From Chryseobacterium sp. Marseille-Q5410 (GTDB lineage: Bacteria; Bacteroidota; Bacteroidia; Flavobacteriales; Weeksellaceae), in the NCBI GenBank assembly GCA_946892665.1, contig CAMPOT010000001.1:248001-312000 (forward strand): a stretch of 64,000 nucleotides of DNA, given 5' to 3'. Positions 50,947-59,024 of this stretch are shown one piece after another (the first letter of the stretch is position 1; each line of letters begins with the position of its first letter). Both the position numbers and the translations under genes were made by a program. A model generated the notes under the pieces. That model saw only the letters and a list, made by a program, of their open reading frames with translations, did not search any database and was not told the DNA's origin.

Positions 50947-51688
50947 ACATTTTCTTTATCGATTCATTGATAGTTTTATAAATTTTAAGATGTTCTTCAT
51001 CTTTAATTAAAGCTTCATGAAGTTTCAATACTCTTTGGTCATTTCTCACAGCGGGACCCGTTTGCGCAGATTTTGGTTCAATTTCATGGATTTTATGAAC
51101 AGTTTCGTCGATTAATGGCAAAAAATAATCAAAAGGAATCTGTTGGGAATCCGAAATTTCTTTGGCTCTTGCAAAAAGATGATTCACAAAATTGCAGGCA
51201 AAAACCGCGGTGAGGTGAATGTATTTTCTTTTTTCATAATCGGAAATTGTTACCTTTTTCGAAATCTGAGAAGCGAGATCTCTCAGCAGTTCCAAATCTT
51301 CACCATTTTCAGCTTCTACAAAAAACGGAATTTCTTCATACTGAAGCTCTTTCGATTTAGAGAAAGTTTGTAGCGGGTAAAAACTGGCTTTTCTATAATT
51401 TCCCAGGAGAATTTCTTTGGGCAAAGAACCGGAAGTGTGCGCTACCAAAGCGTTTTCATTATTAATTTTCTGTGAGATCTCCTCTACCGAATCATCATTT
51501 ACTGAAATCAAATACAAATCCGCGTTCGCAATTTCTGTTGTGGTAAAAGGAATTTTAAATTCTTCTGAAATTTCTTTCAGCGCCAATTCGTTGCGGCCAA
51601 AAATTTGGATAACGGGAATATTTTTTTGAGAAAACGCTTTCGCCAAATGATAAGCTACGTTGCCGGACCCGATGATAACAATGTTCAT
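50936..51688 (-). CDS. DUF2520 / Rossmann-like oxidoreductase
   Basis: 250 aa. The N-terminal NAD(P)-binding Rossmann fold (IVIIGSGNVAYHLAKAFS, then LYLISVNDDSVEEIS and VAHTSGSLPKE) resembles ketopantoate reductase or pyrroline-5-carboxylate reductase. The C-terminal helical DUF2520 domain (AVFACNFVNHLFARAKEIS, LIDETVHKIHEIEPKSAQTG, RNDQRVLKLHEAL) is characteristic. The reaction is unknown. It is first in the operon with kdsC and maf and has a TATCTTTG box 17 nt upstream. Its stop lies inside kdsC. Confidence 0.9.
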   Translation of the reverse strand: MNIVIIGSGNVAYHLAKAFSQKNIPVIQIFGRNELALKEISEEFKIPFTTTEIANADLYLISVNDDSVEEISQKINNENALVAHTSGSLPKEILLGNYRKASFYPLQTFSKSKELQYEEIPFFVEAENGEDLELLRDLASQISKKVTISDYEKRKYIHLTAVFACNFVNHLFARAKEISDSQQIPFDYFLPLIDETVHKIHEIEPKSAQTGPAVRNDQRVLKLHEALIKDEEHLKIYKTINESIKKMYEL

Positions 51689-51705
51689 TTAAATTTAATT
51701 AGTAA

Positions 51706-51713
51706 CAAAGATA
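51706..51713 (-). promoter_or_regulatory. -7 promoter box for the DUF2520-kdsC-maf operon
   Basis: TATCTTTG on the minus strand, 17 nt upstream of the DUF2520 gene. Confidence 0.6.
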
Positions 51714-51794
51714 ATTATTTTGCTTTGGACTAAAAATTGAAATACCTATTTAACTTTTAAGTAAATTTACCATCAAAATCCCGAAAGCATCTCA

Positions 51795-52346
51795 ATGAAG
51801 ATCCAGGAAAGCGAAATTATCGAGTTGATGTCTAGCGAAAAAACCCGTGAAAAGGGAGTTCGCCAGATGATGGATGCATATCAGAGCAGGTTGTATTGGC
51901 ATATCAGAAGAATAGTGGTAGACCATGATTTGGCGCAGGATACTTTGCAGGATACTTTTATTAAGGCATACCAGAATTTTCATCAGTTTAAGCAAGACAG
52001 TCAATTATATACTTGGCTTTATCGGATCGCAACCAACGAATCTTTGCAACAGCTGAAAAAATCGAAAAGAATGCAAAAATCGGATGAAGAAACCGAACAT
52101 CATTTGCAAAATCTGGTTGCAGATAATGTTTCTGCGGAGGCCGAGGAAATTCAGATTTTGTTGCAAAAAGCAATTCAATCCTTGCCGGAGAAGCAAAAAT
52201 TGGTGTTTACTATGAGATATTATGATGATTTACCCTACGAAGAAATTTCAAAAATTCTCGATATGTCGGTGGGAACATTGAAAACAAATTACCACTACGC
52301 GAAACAAAAAGTTGAAGAGTACATCAAAGCGATTTACACCGAATAA
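51795..52346 (+). CDS. ECF-type RNA polymerase sigma factor
   Basis: A 183-aa sigma-70-family factor with only regions 2 and 4, the ECF layout. Region 2 (about 24-90) has HIRRIVVDHDLAQDTLQDTF and FIKAYQNFHQF...YTWLYRIATNESL, with the 2.2-2.4 helices. Region 4 (about 128-180) has LPEKQKLVFTMRYYDDLPYE and ISKILDMSVGTLKTNYHYAK, a helix-turn-helix. It is followed by a one-TM gene and a small periplasmic gene in the same direction, a standard sigma / anti-sigma / effector module in Bacteroidota. A TAAATTTA near-match to the housekeeping -7 box lies upstream. Confidence 0.94.
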   Translation: MKIQESEIIELMSSEKTREKGVRQMMDAYQSRLYWHIRRIVVDHDLAQDTLQDTFIKAYQNFHQFKQDSQLYTWLYRIATNESLQQLKKSKRMQKSDEETEHHLQNLVADNVSAEAEEIQILLQKAIQSLPEKQKLVFTMRYYDDLPYEEISKILDMSVGTLKTNYHYAKQKVEEYIKAIYTE

Positions 52347-52381
52347 TTTATTGGATTGAATTTGAAAAGCCAAATTTTAAG

Positions 52382-52936
52382 ATGAAAAATTTAGATATAG
52401 AACATTTAGAACGTAAAAATATTTACAAAGTTCCCGACGAAAGTTTCTTTGCGGAAATTCAGGCAAAAGTTTTGCAAGAAACCGCACCGAAAAAGGAGAC
52501 CAAAACCGTGAAACTGAACTGGATGTACGCTGCTGCTGCGGCAATTGCGACGGTTTTTGGAGCTACTTTTGTTATTAACCAGAATGAAAGTGCAGAACCC
52601 CAAAACTTGGCCACAACAGAAGTTTCTGAGCAGAATGCAAGTGTAGTAAATAATTCAGAATCAATCATTAAACCTAAAAATGAAGCGAAAATTGCTTATC
52701 AAACTTTAAATGATGATTTAACTTCCATCGAAGTAAATTATCCAAAAGAAAACACAACTATAGTAAATGTTGCTGAAAATGCAGAAACAAAGAAGGTTGT
52801 AAACAAGAAGATACAAACTGCAGTGCAATCTCCAGAAGTTCAAGTTGATCAACTACTATCAAGTTTTACCTCCACTGAATTGGCAGATTTAGGGAATAAT
52901 TCGGAACAAGATATTTATTTGGATCTGTATAATTAA
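52382..52936 (+). CDS. Putative single-pass anti-sigma-like membrane protein
   Basis: A 184-aa protein with a cytosolic N-terminus (MKNLDIEHLERKNIYKVPDE, then FFAEIQAKVL) and one transmembrane helix (about 46-66, MYAAAAAIATVFGATFVI). A Gln/Asn/Thr-rich periplasmic region of about 115 residues follows. This topology, and its place 35 bp after an ECF sigma gene, fits a membrane-bound anti-sigma factor; there is no zinc-binding HxxxCxxC motif, so it is not a ZAS-type one. The stop is directly followed by the next ATG. Function is inferred from position only. Confidence 0.7.
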   Translation: MKNLDIEHLERKNIYKVPDESFFAEIQAKVLQETAPKKETKTVKLNWMYAAAAAIATVFGATFVINQNESAEPQNLATTEVSEQNASVVNNSESIIKPKNEAKIAYQTLNDDLTSIEVNYPKENTTIVNVAENAETKKVVNKKIQTAVQSPEVQVDQLLSSFTSTELADLGNNSEQDIYLDLYN

Positions 52937-52948
52937 ATGGGAAAAGAC

Positions 52949-53464
52949 ATGAAAAAGACTTTATTGATATTAATGATTCTGCTAATTGCATCCACTAATA
53001 GTTTTGCCCAAGAACAGAAGTATGATTGGAAGAAAATGAAACCGGAGCAGCGAAAAGAACTGATTCAAAATATGAGTCCAGATGATAGAATGAAGCTGTT
53101 GAAACAATTTCGGGAGAACATGATGGTAGAAGAGCTGGAGGTTGCGGAAGATGAACAAGCTGAGTTTAAGAAACTTTTTGCAGAATATCAGGATAAACAA
53201 AATGAAATCAAAAAGAAATTCAAGACTGATGAAGATTACGATAATATGACCGATGAAGAGGCAAAACAAAGACTCAACGAAAGTTTCGAAATAGGACAAC
53301 AACTTTTGGACAACAGAAGGGTTTATTCACAAAAATTCATGAAAGTGATCAAACCACAGCAAGTACTTCAGATGTACCAAACCGAAGGAAAGATGCGAAA
53401 CAAAATATTAGACAAAAAACAAGTCGGACCCGGGAATACCAGTCCGCAGCGCAGGCGACCATAA
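52949..53464 (+). CDS. Spy/CpxP-like small periplasmic protein
   Basis: 171 aa from the ATG at 52949, chosen because it gives a clean signal peptide (KKTLLILMILLIASTNSFAQ); an ATG four codons earlier directly abuts the previous stop. The mature part is alpha-helical and rich in Lys, Glu, Met and Gln, with PEQRKELIQNMSPDDRMKLL and ADEEAKQRLNES-type helices like Spy/CpxP chaperones, but I do not see a clear LTxxQ motif. The tail is Arg/Pro-rich. It is third in the sigma/anti-sigma operon and is likely a sensor or effector of the same envelope-stress pathway (inference). A strong terminator follows. Confidence 0.75.
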   Translation: MKKTLLILMILLIASTNSFAQEQKYDWKKMKPEQRKELIQNMSPDDRMKLLKQFRENMMVEELEVAEDEQAEFKKLFAEYQDKQNEIKKKFKTDEDYDNMTDEEAKQRLNESFEIGQQLLDNRRVYSQKFMKVIKPQQVLQMYQTEGKMRNKILDKKQVGPGNTSPQRRRP

Positions 53465-53485
53465 TAGTTTATTTTTTTAATGTTT

Positions 53486-53527
53486 GAGCGACCTCTGTAA
53501 TCCTTTTTGCAGAGGTCGTTCTTTTTT
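53486..53527 (+). terminator. Rho-independent terminator after the sigma operon
   Basis: A 12-bp stem GAGCGACCTCTG/CAGAGGTCGTTC (one G-T pair) with a 12-nt loop, then six T. Confidence 0.9.
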
Positions 53528-53619
53528 ATGCAAAAGCGGGCGAAAATTCATCTAAATTAAAATATTTCATAAAGATTATTGCTGATCTAAAACATTCAAT
53601 ACAATCCGCCAAAAAATAC

Positions 53620-53627
53620 TAAATTTG
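53620..53627 (+). promoter_or_regulatory. -7 promoter box for lepA
   Basis: TAAATTTG, 18 nt upstream of the lepA ATG at 53646; implies a leader of about 15 nt. Confidence 0.6.
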
Positions 53628-53645
53628 CAACCTATCAAGAATTGA

Positions 53646-55442
53646 ATGAAAAACATACGAAACTTTTGCATCATTGCACATATCGACCACGGAAAATCTA
53701 CCCTGGCTGACCGGCTTTTGGAATATACGAATACGGTTACCCAAAGAGAATTGCAATCGCAAACCTTGGACGACATGGACCTCGAAAAAGAGCGTGGAAT
53801 TACCATAAAATCTCATGCAATACAAATGGATTATGAGCTGGATGGCGAACAATATGTACTCAACCTGATCGACACTCCGGGCCACGTTGATTTCTCCTAT
53901 GAAGTATCTCGCTCCATCGCCGCCTGTGAAGGTGCGCTTCTGATCGTAGACGCTGCTCAAAGTATTCAGGCACAAACAATTAGTAACTTATATTTGGCCT
54001 TGGAAAATGATTTAACTATTATTCCTGTCCTCAACAAAATCGATCTACCTTCAGCAAATCCAGAAGAGGTTACCGACGAGATTATGAATCTTATCGGATG
54101 CGATTATGAAGATGTACTCCGCGTTTCCGGGAAAACCGGCGAAGGCGTTCATGAACTTCTGGAGCAAATTGTGAAGAGAATTCCGGCTCCGGTTGGAGAT
54201 GAAAACGGGCCGCTTCAGGCGCTTATTTTTGACTCTGTTTATAACCCTTTCCGAGGAATTGAGGCCTATTTTAAAGTAGTAAACGGAAGCATCAAGAAAG
54301 GTCAGCGCATCAAATTTATGGCGACCGATAAGATGTACGAAGCCGATGAGGTAGGAACTTTAAAACTAAAACAAGTTCCAAAAAAAGAAATCAAAACAGG
54401 CGATGTAGGTTATATTATTTCCGGGATTAAAGATGCCCGCGAAGTGAAAGTAGGCGACACCATTACTACTTTCGAGAATGGTGCAGCAGCTCCAATTGAA
54501 GGTTTCGAAGAGGTGAAGCCTATGGTTTTTGCCGGCATTTATCCGATAGAATCTGAAGATTTTGAAGAATTGAGATTTTCACTGGAAAAACTTAGATTAA
54601 ATGACGCGTCACTTGTTTTTGAGCCAGAAAGTTCTGCCGCGTTAGGATTTGGTTTCCGATGTGGATTTTTAGGAATGCTTCACATGGAAATTGTTCAGGA
54701 AAGACTCGACAGGGAATTCAATATGGACGTCATTACCACCGTTCCGAACGTTTCTTACCACGGATATACCAAGAAAGAACCCGAAAAAGCTATCTTGATC
54801 AATAACCCATCCGAAATGATGGATCCTACCACAATGGATCGGGTAGAAGAACCTTATATTAAAGCCACCATCATCACAAAATCCGAATTTGTAGGTCCAG
54901 TGATGACTTTGTGTATTGAAAAAAGAGGTGAAATCGTCAACCAAAGTTATCTGACTTCAGAAAGGGTAGAGCTGGTGTTCAATATGCCTTTGGCGGAAGT
55001 TGTTTTTGATTTTTATGACCGTTTGAAATCTATTTCAAAAGGATATGCGTCCTTCGATTATCATCCAATTGGTTTCCGTCCATCAAAATTGGTGAAAATG
55101 GATATCCTGATCAATGGTGATATGGTGGATGCACTTTCCTCATTAATTCACGACAGCAACGCCTATTATATCGGAAAAAGAATGTGCGAAAAACTTCGCG
55201 AATTAATTCCAAGACAACAGTTTGATATCGCTGTTCAGGCGGCTTTAGGAACCAAAGTTATCGCCAGAGAAACCATAAAAGCCTTAAGAAAAGACGTTAC
55301 CGCCAAATGTTACGGAGGTGATATTTCCAGAAAGCGTAAACTCCTTGAAAAGCAGAAAGAAGGTAAGAAAAAAATGAAACAAATCGGTAGAGTAGAGGTT
55401 CCACAATCTGCATTTATGGCGGTATTGAAACTGAATGATTAA
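53646..55442 (+). CDS. lepA: Elongation factor 4 (LepA)
   Basis: A 598-aa ribosome-associated translational GTPase. The G domain shows [18 protein letters not shown] (G1), [10 protein letters not shown] (G2), [12 protein letters not shown] (G3) and NKIDLPSA (G4). Domains II and III, the EF-G-like domain V and the LepA-specific C-terminal domain follow ([40 protein letters not shown]), all intact. LepA back-translocates stalled ribosomes and affects initiation and biogenesis. It is monocistronic, with no lepB downstream, unlike E. coli. Confidence 0.97.
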   Translation: MKNIRNFCIIAHIDHGKSTLADRLLEYTNTVTQRELQSQTLDDMDLEKERGITIKSHAIQMDYELDGEQYVLNLIDTPGHVDFSYEVSRSIAACEGALLIVDAAQSIQAQTISNLYLALENDLTIIPVLNKIDLPSANPEEVTDEIMNLIGCDYEDVLRVSGKTGEGVHELLEQIVKRIPAPVGDENGPLQALIFDSVYNPFRGIEAYFKVVNGSIKKGQRIKFMATDKMYEADEVGTLKLKQVPKKEIKTGDVGYIISGIKDAREVKVGDTITTFENGAAAPIEGFEEVKPMVFAGIYPIESEDFEELRFSLEKLRLNDASLVFEPESSAALGFGFRCGFLGMLHMEIVQERLDREFNMDVITTVPNVSYHGYTKKEPEKAILINNPSEMMDPTTMDRVEEPYIKATIITKSEFVGPVMTLCIEKRGEIVNQSYLTSERVELVFNMPLAEVVFDFYDRLKSISKGYASFDYHPIGFRPSKLVKMDILINGDMVDALSSLIHDSNAYYIGKRMCEKLRELIPRQQFDIAVQAALGTKVIARETIKALRKDVTAKCYGGDISRKRKLLEKQKEGKKKMKQIGRVEVPQSAFMAVLKLND

Positions 55443-55448
55443 GATGAG

Positions 55449-55533
55449 TTGGGCGCCTTAATCCGCCTTCCACTCCCGCTTTTTTTCTTTTTAAGAAAAA
55501 AGAGCTCCGTTCAAGTCGGGGCGCGGGTTTTCG
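55449..55533. repeat. GC-rich structured intergenic element, probably dispersed repeat
   Basis: An 85-bp element of atypically high GC right after lepA. It contains CGCC-rich sequence, a T/A hairpin (TTTTTTCTT/AAGAAAAAA) and an outer CCCGC/GCGGG pairing. Its composition contrasts sharply with the AT-rich flanks. I suspect a dispersed repeat family member, but only one copy is visible in this window. Confidence 0.4.
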
Positions 55534-55559
55534 CATTTTATCCAATATTTTATAACAAC

Positions 55560-55588
55560 AAAATTCCTGTTTCGGCGGGAATTTTTTT
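55560..55588 (+). terminator. Terminator downstream of lepA
   Basis: A stem AAAATTCC(TG)/(CG)GGAATTTT around a short loop, followed by a T-run; about 120 bp past the lepA stop. Confidence 0.65.
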
Positions 55589-55655
55589 AGTATAAGACTT
55601 TTTAAATTGCTATCGTTTTTGTATATTAGAGAGATAACATATTAAATGTCAAAAG

Positions 55656-55817
55656 ATGCAAGAGTTTTTAGCAAATTTAAAAAAAGCACTAAAACAGAAC
55701 CCAAATCTAATTCCGGAAATTCCTGTTAAAAAAGAAATTATGTCAGAACAAGAATTGGCATTATTATTTGAAGAAGATAAATCAGAGAACAATGAAAGAT
55801 CAGGTGAAGTGGGTTAA
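55656..55817 (+). CDS. Small 53-aa protein of unknown function
   Basis: ATG at 55656, TAA at 55815-55817. The product is MQEFLANLKKALKQNPNLIP... followed by an acidic C-terminal half with SEQELALLFEEDKSENNER. It is a short amphipathic helix followed by an acidic tail, with no Cys, no signal peptide and no membrane segment. The frame is preceded by AT-rich sequence and followed 34 bp later by a clean hairpin terminator, and composition looks coding. I do not recognise a family. It could be a regulatory small protein; it could also be chance, although the terminator makes a real transcription unit likely. Confidence 0.5.
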   Translation: MQEFLANLKKALKQNPNLIPEIPVKKEIMSEQELALLFEEDKSENNERSGEVG

Positions 55818-55851
55818 TTTCCTTTTCTAATTCTAATAATGTAGATTTTGT

Positions 55852-55878
55852 ATTCCTGATTTTTTCAGGAATTTTTTA
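55852..55878 (+). terminator. Terminator of the 53-aa small gene
   Basis: An 8-bp perfect stem ATTCCTGA/TCAGGAAT with a T-loop, then six T. It separates the small gene from the M14 peptidase. Confidence 0.8.
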
Positions 55879-55903
55879 TTTACTTTCGTTAAAAATTTTA
55901 ATA

Positions 55904-57601
55904 ATGAAATTCAAAATACTCATCATTCTGTTTTCCTCCCAGCTTATTTTCTCACAACAGAAATTCCCAACTCCTTACGAAATAGGCAACGGAAACCAAA
56001 CCACAACTTATGAAGAAATGGTGAAATATTATGAGAATCTCGATCAAAATTTCGAAAGCATTACGGTGGAAAATTTCGGGAAAGATGATAACGGCGAAAC
56101 GATAAAGGTTGTTGTTTTCACGCCAACAAAAAATAATAATAACGCTACAATACTCATTAATAATGGAATTCATCCCGGTGAACCGGATGGAATTGATGCC
56201 ACCATGATGCTGATGCGAGATTTGGCTACTGGAAAGATTCCTGCTAATAACCTTAAAATCGCAGCAATCCAATCCTATAATATTTCCGGAATGATGCGAA
56301 GAGGAAAATACAGCCGCGCCAACCAAAACGGACCGGAAGAATACGGTTTTCGCGGAAATGCTCGAAATTTCGATCTGAACCGCGACTTTATCAAAACCGA
56401 TTCTAAAAATGCCAAAAGTTTTCAGCAGATTTTTCAACATTTCAAACCGATCTATTTTATTGATAATCATGTAAGTAACGGTGCTGATTACCAATATTTA
56501 TTCACTTATATTTCTACGAATAAAGAGAGGTTGGGCAAGGTTTTAGGGAAATATTTTAATGAAAAAATGCAACCGCAAATTCTCAGTCATTTAGAGAAAA
56601 AAGGAATGCTCACCACGCCTTATGTCAATATCCATGGTGATTCTCCAGATGAAGGTTTCCCAGCATTTATGGATTCTCCTCGTTATGCAACGGGTTACAC
56701 TGCGCTTTTTAACACCATGGGAACTGTTGCCGAAACACACATGTTGAAACCATACAAAGATCGCGTAGCTGCGACGTATGAATATATATTGAGTTCCATT
56801 CGTTTTGTAGAAAAAAATGCTTCCGAAATCCACAAGAAAATGGAAGAAAATATCGCCAGTTTACAACCGGGAAATCAATATTCACTGCAATGGAAACTAG
56901 ACGAAAAACAATTTAAATTGATTGATTTCAAAGGATTTGAAGCCGGCACGAAACCTAGCGAAGTTTCCGGAAAACCCAGATTATTTTACGACAGAACAAA
57001 ACCTTTTACCCGAAAAGTGAAGTTTTTTGACGAATATATTTCCACGAAAAAGATCGCTATTCCTCGCTATTACGTCATTCCAAAATCGGAATATAAAGTA
57101 ATTGAGCACTTGAAAAGAAACGGTATCAGCATGAAGGAAATTTCTCGGGATTCGGCGATTTCCGTGCAACAATACCGAATTTCCGATTTCAAAACAGTGA
57201 AAACTCCTTACGAAGGCCATTATCTTCATTACGAAACTCAGGTAAAATCTGAAATTAAAAACAGAGGTTTCAGAAAGGGAGATTTTATAGTTCCTACGAA
57301 GCAATCTGGCGTGAAATATTTGCTAGAAACCTTGGAGCCGGAAGCAAGCGATTCTTTCTTCAATTGGAATTTTTTTGATGGAATTTTAGGCCAGAAAGAA
57401 TACTTTTCCGATTATGTTTTCGAAGATACCGCCGCTGAATTACTTAAGAACAATCAGGTTTTAAGAACCGCATTTGAGTTTGAAAAAATCACAAATCCCG
57501 AGTTTGCAAATGATGGAAAAGCCCAACTGGATTGGATTTACAAAAATTCAGAATATTACGAAGGTTCGGTAAATCTCTATCCGATTTATAGAATTCCTTA
57601 A
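55904..57601 (+). CDS. Exported M14-family (carboxypeptidase-like) metallopeptidase
   Basis: 565 aa with a signal peptide ending at LIFSQ. The N-terminal catalytic domain (about 40-320) is M14: zinc ligands in NGIHPGEPDG (HxxE), the substrate Arg/Asn region ARNFDLNRDF, and the third zinc His in FIDNHVSNGADYQY. GTVAETHMLKPYKDR places a Glu that may be the general base. The C-terminal ~240 residues (PRLFYDRTKPFTRKVKFFDE, KSGVKYLLETLEPEASDSF) form an accessory domain I cannot name. It is a periplasmic or secreted peptidase; no C-terminal T9SS signal is visible. It stands alone with its own upstream region. Confidence 0.88.
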   Translation: MKFKILIILFSSQLIFSQQKFPTPYEIGNGNQTTTYEEMVKYYENLDQNFESITVENFGKDDNGETIKVVVFTPTKNNNNATILINNGIHPGEPDGIDATMMLMRDLATGKIPANNLKIAAIQSYNISGMMRRGKYSRANQNGPEEYGFRGNARNFDLNRDFIKTDSKNAKSFQQIFQHFKPIYFIDNHVSNGADYQYLFTYISTNKERLGKVLGKYFNEKMQPQILSHLEKKGMLTTPYVNIHGDSPDEGFPAFMDSPRYATGYTALFNTMGTVAETHMLKPYKDRVAATYEYILSSIRFVEKNASEIHKKMEENIASLQPGNQYSLQWKLDEKQFKLIDFKGFEAGTKPSEVSGKPRLFYDRTKPFTRKVKFFDEYISTKKIAIPRYYVIPKSEYKVIEHLKRNGISMKEISRDSAISVQQYRISDFKTVKTPYEGHYLHYETQVKSEIKNRGFRKGDFIVPTKQSGVKYLLETLEPEASDSFFNWNFFDGILGQKEYFSDYVFEDTAAELLKNNQVLRTAFEFEKITNPEFANDGKAQLDWIYKNSEYYEGSVNLYPIYRIP

Positions 57602-57614
57602 TCGTAAAGGATCA

Positions 57615-57747
57615 TTTTTAACCGCAAAAGCGCTAAATGTTTTTTAGTTTAAAGATTTTAAAAAGTGAGCAAAATTACATTTTAGGGTTTTGCAGTCTTT
57701 TGAAATGCTGTCTTCATTCTTTCTTTTGCTTCTTTTGCGGTTAAAAA
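57615..57747. repeat. MITE-like repeat unit 1
   Basis: A 133-bp unit bounded by a perfect 16-bp terminal inverted repeat, TTTTTAACCGCAAAAG and its complement. It contains a 65-bp core (57647-57711) that recurs at 57835-57899 with 64/65 identity. No ORF inside. Confidence 0.8.
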
Positions 57748-57797
57748 AAACATCAAACTGTGTATTTTTCGGTTATTATCTTACTATTTTGGCGAGC

Positions 57798-57939
57798 TTT
57801 TTTTAAACCACAAAAGGGACAAAAGATTTTTTTGGTTTAAAGATTTTAAAAAGTGATCAAAATTACATTTTAGGGTTTTGCAGTCTTTTGAAATGCTGTT
57901 TTCCAATCATTTCTTTTGCCTCTTTTGCAGAAAAAAAAA
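57798..57939. repeat. MITE-like repeat unit 2
   Basis: A second unit about 142 bp long, in the same orientation. Its terminal repeats are degraded (AAACCACAAAAG and CTTTTGCAGAAAA). The core 57835-57899 matches unit 1 at 64 of 65 positions (offset 188 bp). The unit ends right before the cupin gene's stop. Confidence 0.75.
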
Positions 57940-57974
57940 CAGCAAATCTAACAGTTTGCTGTTTTTTTATCTAG

Positions 57975-58856
57975 TTATTTTGGCAGGCCTTTTTTTAAAG
58001 CATAATTGGCTCTTTCTACGGCTTTTCTTTCTTTCCAATCCATGTATTTTTTCTTGAATTTGGCTTTCATGAAGTTATCAAAATTTCTTTGAATGGTAAG
58101 ATTCCAAAGGGAATGCGCTTTCACTGCCCAAGATTTATCCCAAGCTCGAAGTGAAATCGAAAAACTTCCATCGAGGTATTTCATCCAATGCCACCAACCG
58201 GTTGGCATAAACAAAGTATCGCCGTGTTCCAAAAAGCATTCAACCCCTTCAATTCCATTGAGAGCCGGGAATTTTTCGAAATCTGGATTGGCGATATCGA
58301 AATCTTCTAATGCGTAAGTAGCATAGGGGATTTTGTAAAGTCGGTCTTTCCATTTGTAATCGAAAAGGAGAATATGTTTTCTGCCATTGAAGTGCGTGTG
58401 GAAGATATGCGCCATATCGATATCATAATGAAGAAAAGTCACGGAACCTTTCCCACCGAAAAACATATTGGGAAATTTATCGAGAAAACCACCCATGAGT
58501 TTCTTGGGTGAAATATAATCTTCGAGAAGTTTCGGTGCAGATTTGATAGGATCGAATAGGAAAATCCGAAGATCGGTGGGCTCCCTTTGTATCAAGTCGA
58601 TATAATCGCCGAATTTCATTTTCGCTGCAGAAGCATTGATCGGAGCAGAAGGATCTGCTTTTGAGGAATCATAAAGCGGTACCTCCACATCTCCCACTAC
58701 TTCCTTCATGTACTCCATGGTCCATTTTTGGTAAGCTGGCCAGTTTTTAGCCATATTTCGGATCACAACTGGTTTTCGGGGAAGCAGATATTTCTCCCGG
58801 AATTCTTCTTTGCTAATGTCTTCTACAACATCAATCGGCGTTAAATGAAGTCCCAT
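57975..58856 (-). CDS. JmjC/cupin_8-domain protein (FIH-like oxygenase)
   Basis: A 293-aa cytosolic protein. It has the cupin_8/JmjC fold: LLPRKPVVIRNMAKNWPAYQ at the start, GKGSVTFLHYDIDMAHIFHTH (metal-binding HxD), then LEHGDTLFMPTGWWHWMKYLDGSFSISLR, in which the His after WW is the third ligand. The family contains 2-oxoglutarate/Fe(II)-dependent protein hydroxylases and demethylases; the target is unknown. A Lys/Arg-rich C-terminal helix follows. It is monocistronic, with a TAATTTTG box 21 nt upstream, converging with the M14 gene across the repeat region. Confidence 0.85.
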   Translation of the reverse strand: MGLHLTPIDVVEDISKEEFREKYLLPRKPVVIRNMAKNWPAYQKWTMEYMKEVVGDVEVPLYDSSKADPSAPINASAAKMKFGDYIDLIQREPTDLRIFLFDPIKSAPKLLEDYISPKKLMGGFLDKFPNMFFGGKGSVTFLHYDIDMAHIFHTHFNGRKHILLFDYKWKDRLYKIPYATYALEDFDIANPDFEKFPALNGIEGVECFLEHGDTLFMPTGWWHWMKYLDGSFSISLRAWDKSWAVKAHSLWNLTIQRNFDNFMKAKFKKKYMDWKERKAVERANYALKKGLPK

Positions 58857-58876
58857 ATTAATTAAATATTAAGGCG

Positions 58877-58884
58877 CAAAATTA
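58877..58884 (-). promoter_or_regulatory. -7 promoter box for the JmjC/cupin gene
   Basis: TAATTTTG on the minus strand, 20 nt before the start at 58856. Confidence 0.5.
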
Positions 58885-58979
58885 GCGAAAAAGAATTTTC
58901 AATGACTAAAGACATGATAGTTTTTATCAAAAACGGAAGTAGATTTTAGCTTGAAACTTTTTGGTTATCGTCCTGTGAG

Positions 58980-59006
58980 TGTAACAAAAACAGAGCATTA
59001 CCTACT
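58980..59006 (+). promoter_or_regulatory. Putative alternative-sigma promoter (TGTAAC-N17-TACT)
   Basis: TGTAACAAAAACA at 58980-58992 with TACT at 59003-59006. The same 13-mer with TACT at the same spacing occurs before the GLPGLI gene at 62304-62330. The distance to the start is 45 nt here and 47 nt there. No TAnnTTTG box is present. Confidence 0.55.
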
Positions 59007-59024
59007 TATTAAATAAAAATATCC

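Larger units (their letters stand above)
57602..57974. other. Intergenic region filled by two repeat units
   Basis: The 373-bp gap between the M14 gene and the convergent JmjC/cupin gene is almost entirely occupied by two related repeat units (57615-57747 and 57798-57939). I see no gene in it. Confidence 0.85.

Noticed and set aside
55952-56494. Antisense open frame of 180 codons inside the M14 peptidase
   Set aside because: Low-complexity Ile/Phe/His-rich product opposite a conserved catalytic domain; no start context and no terminator.
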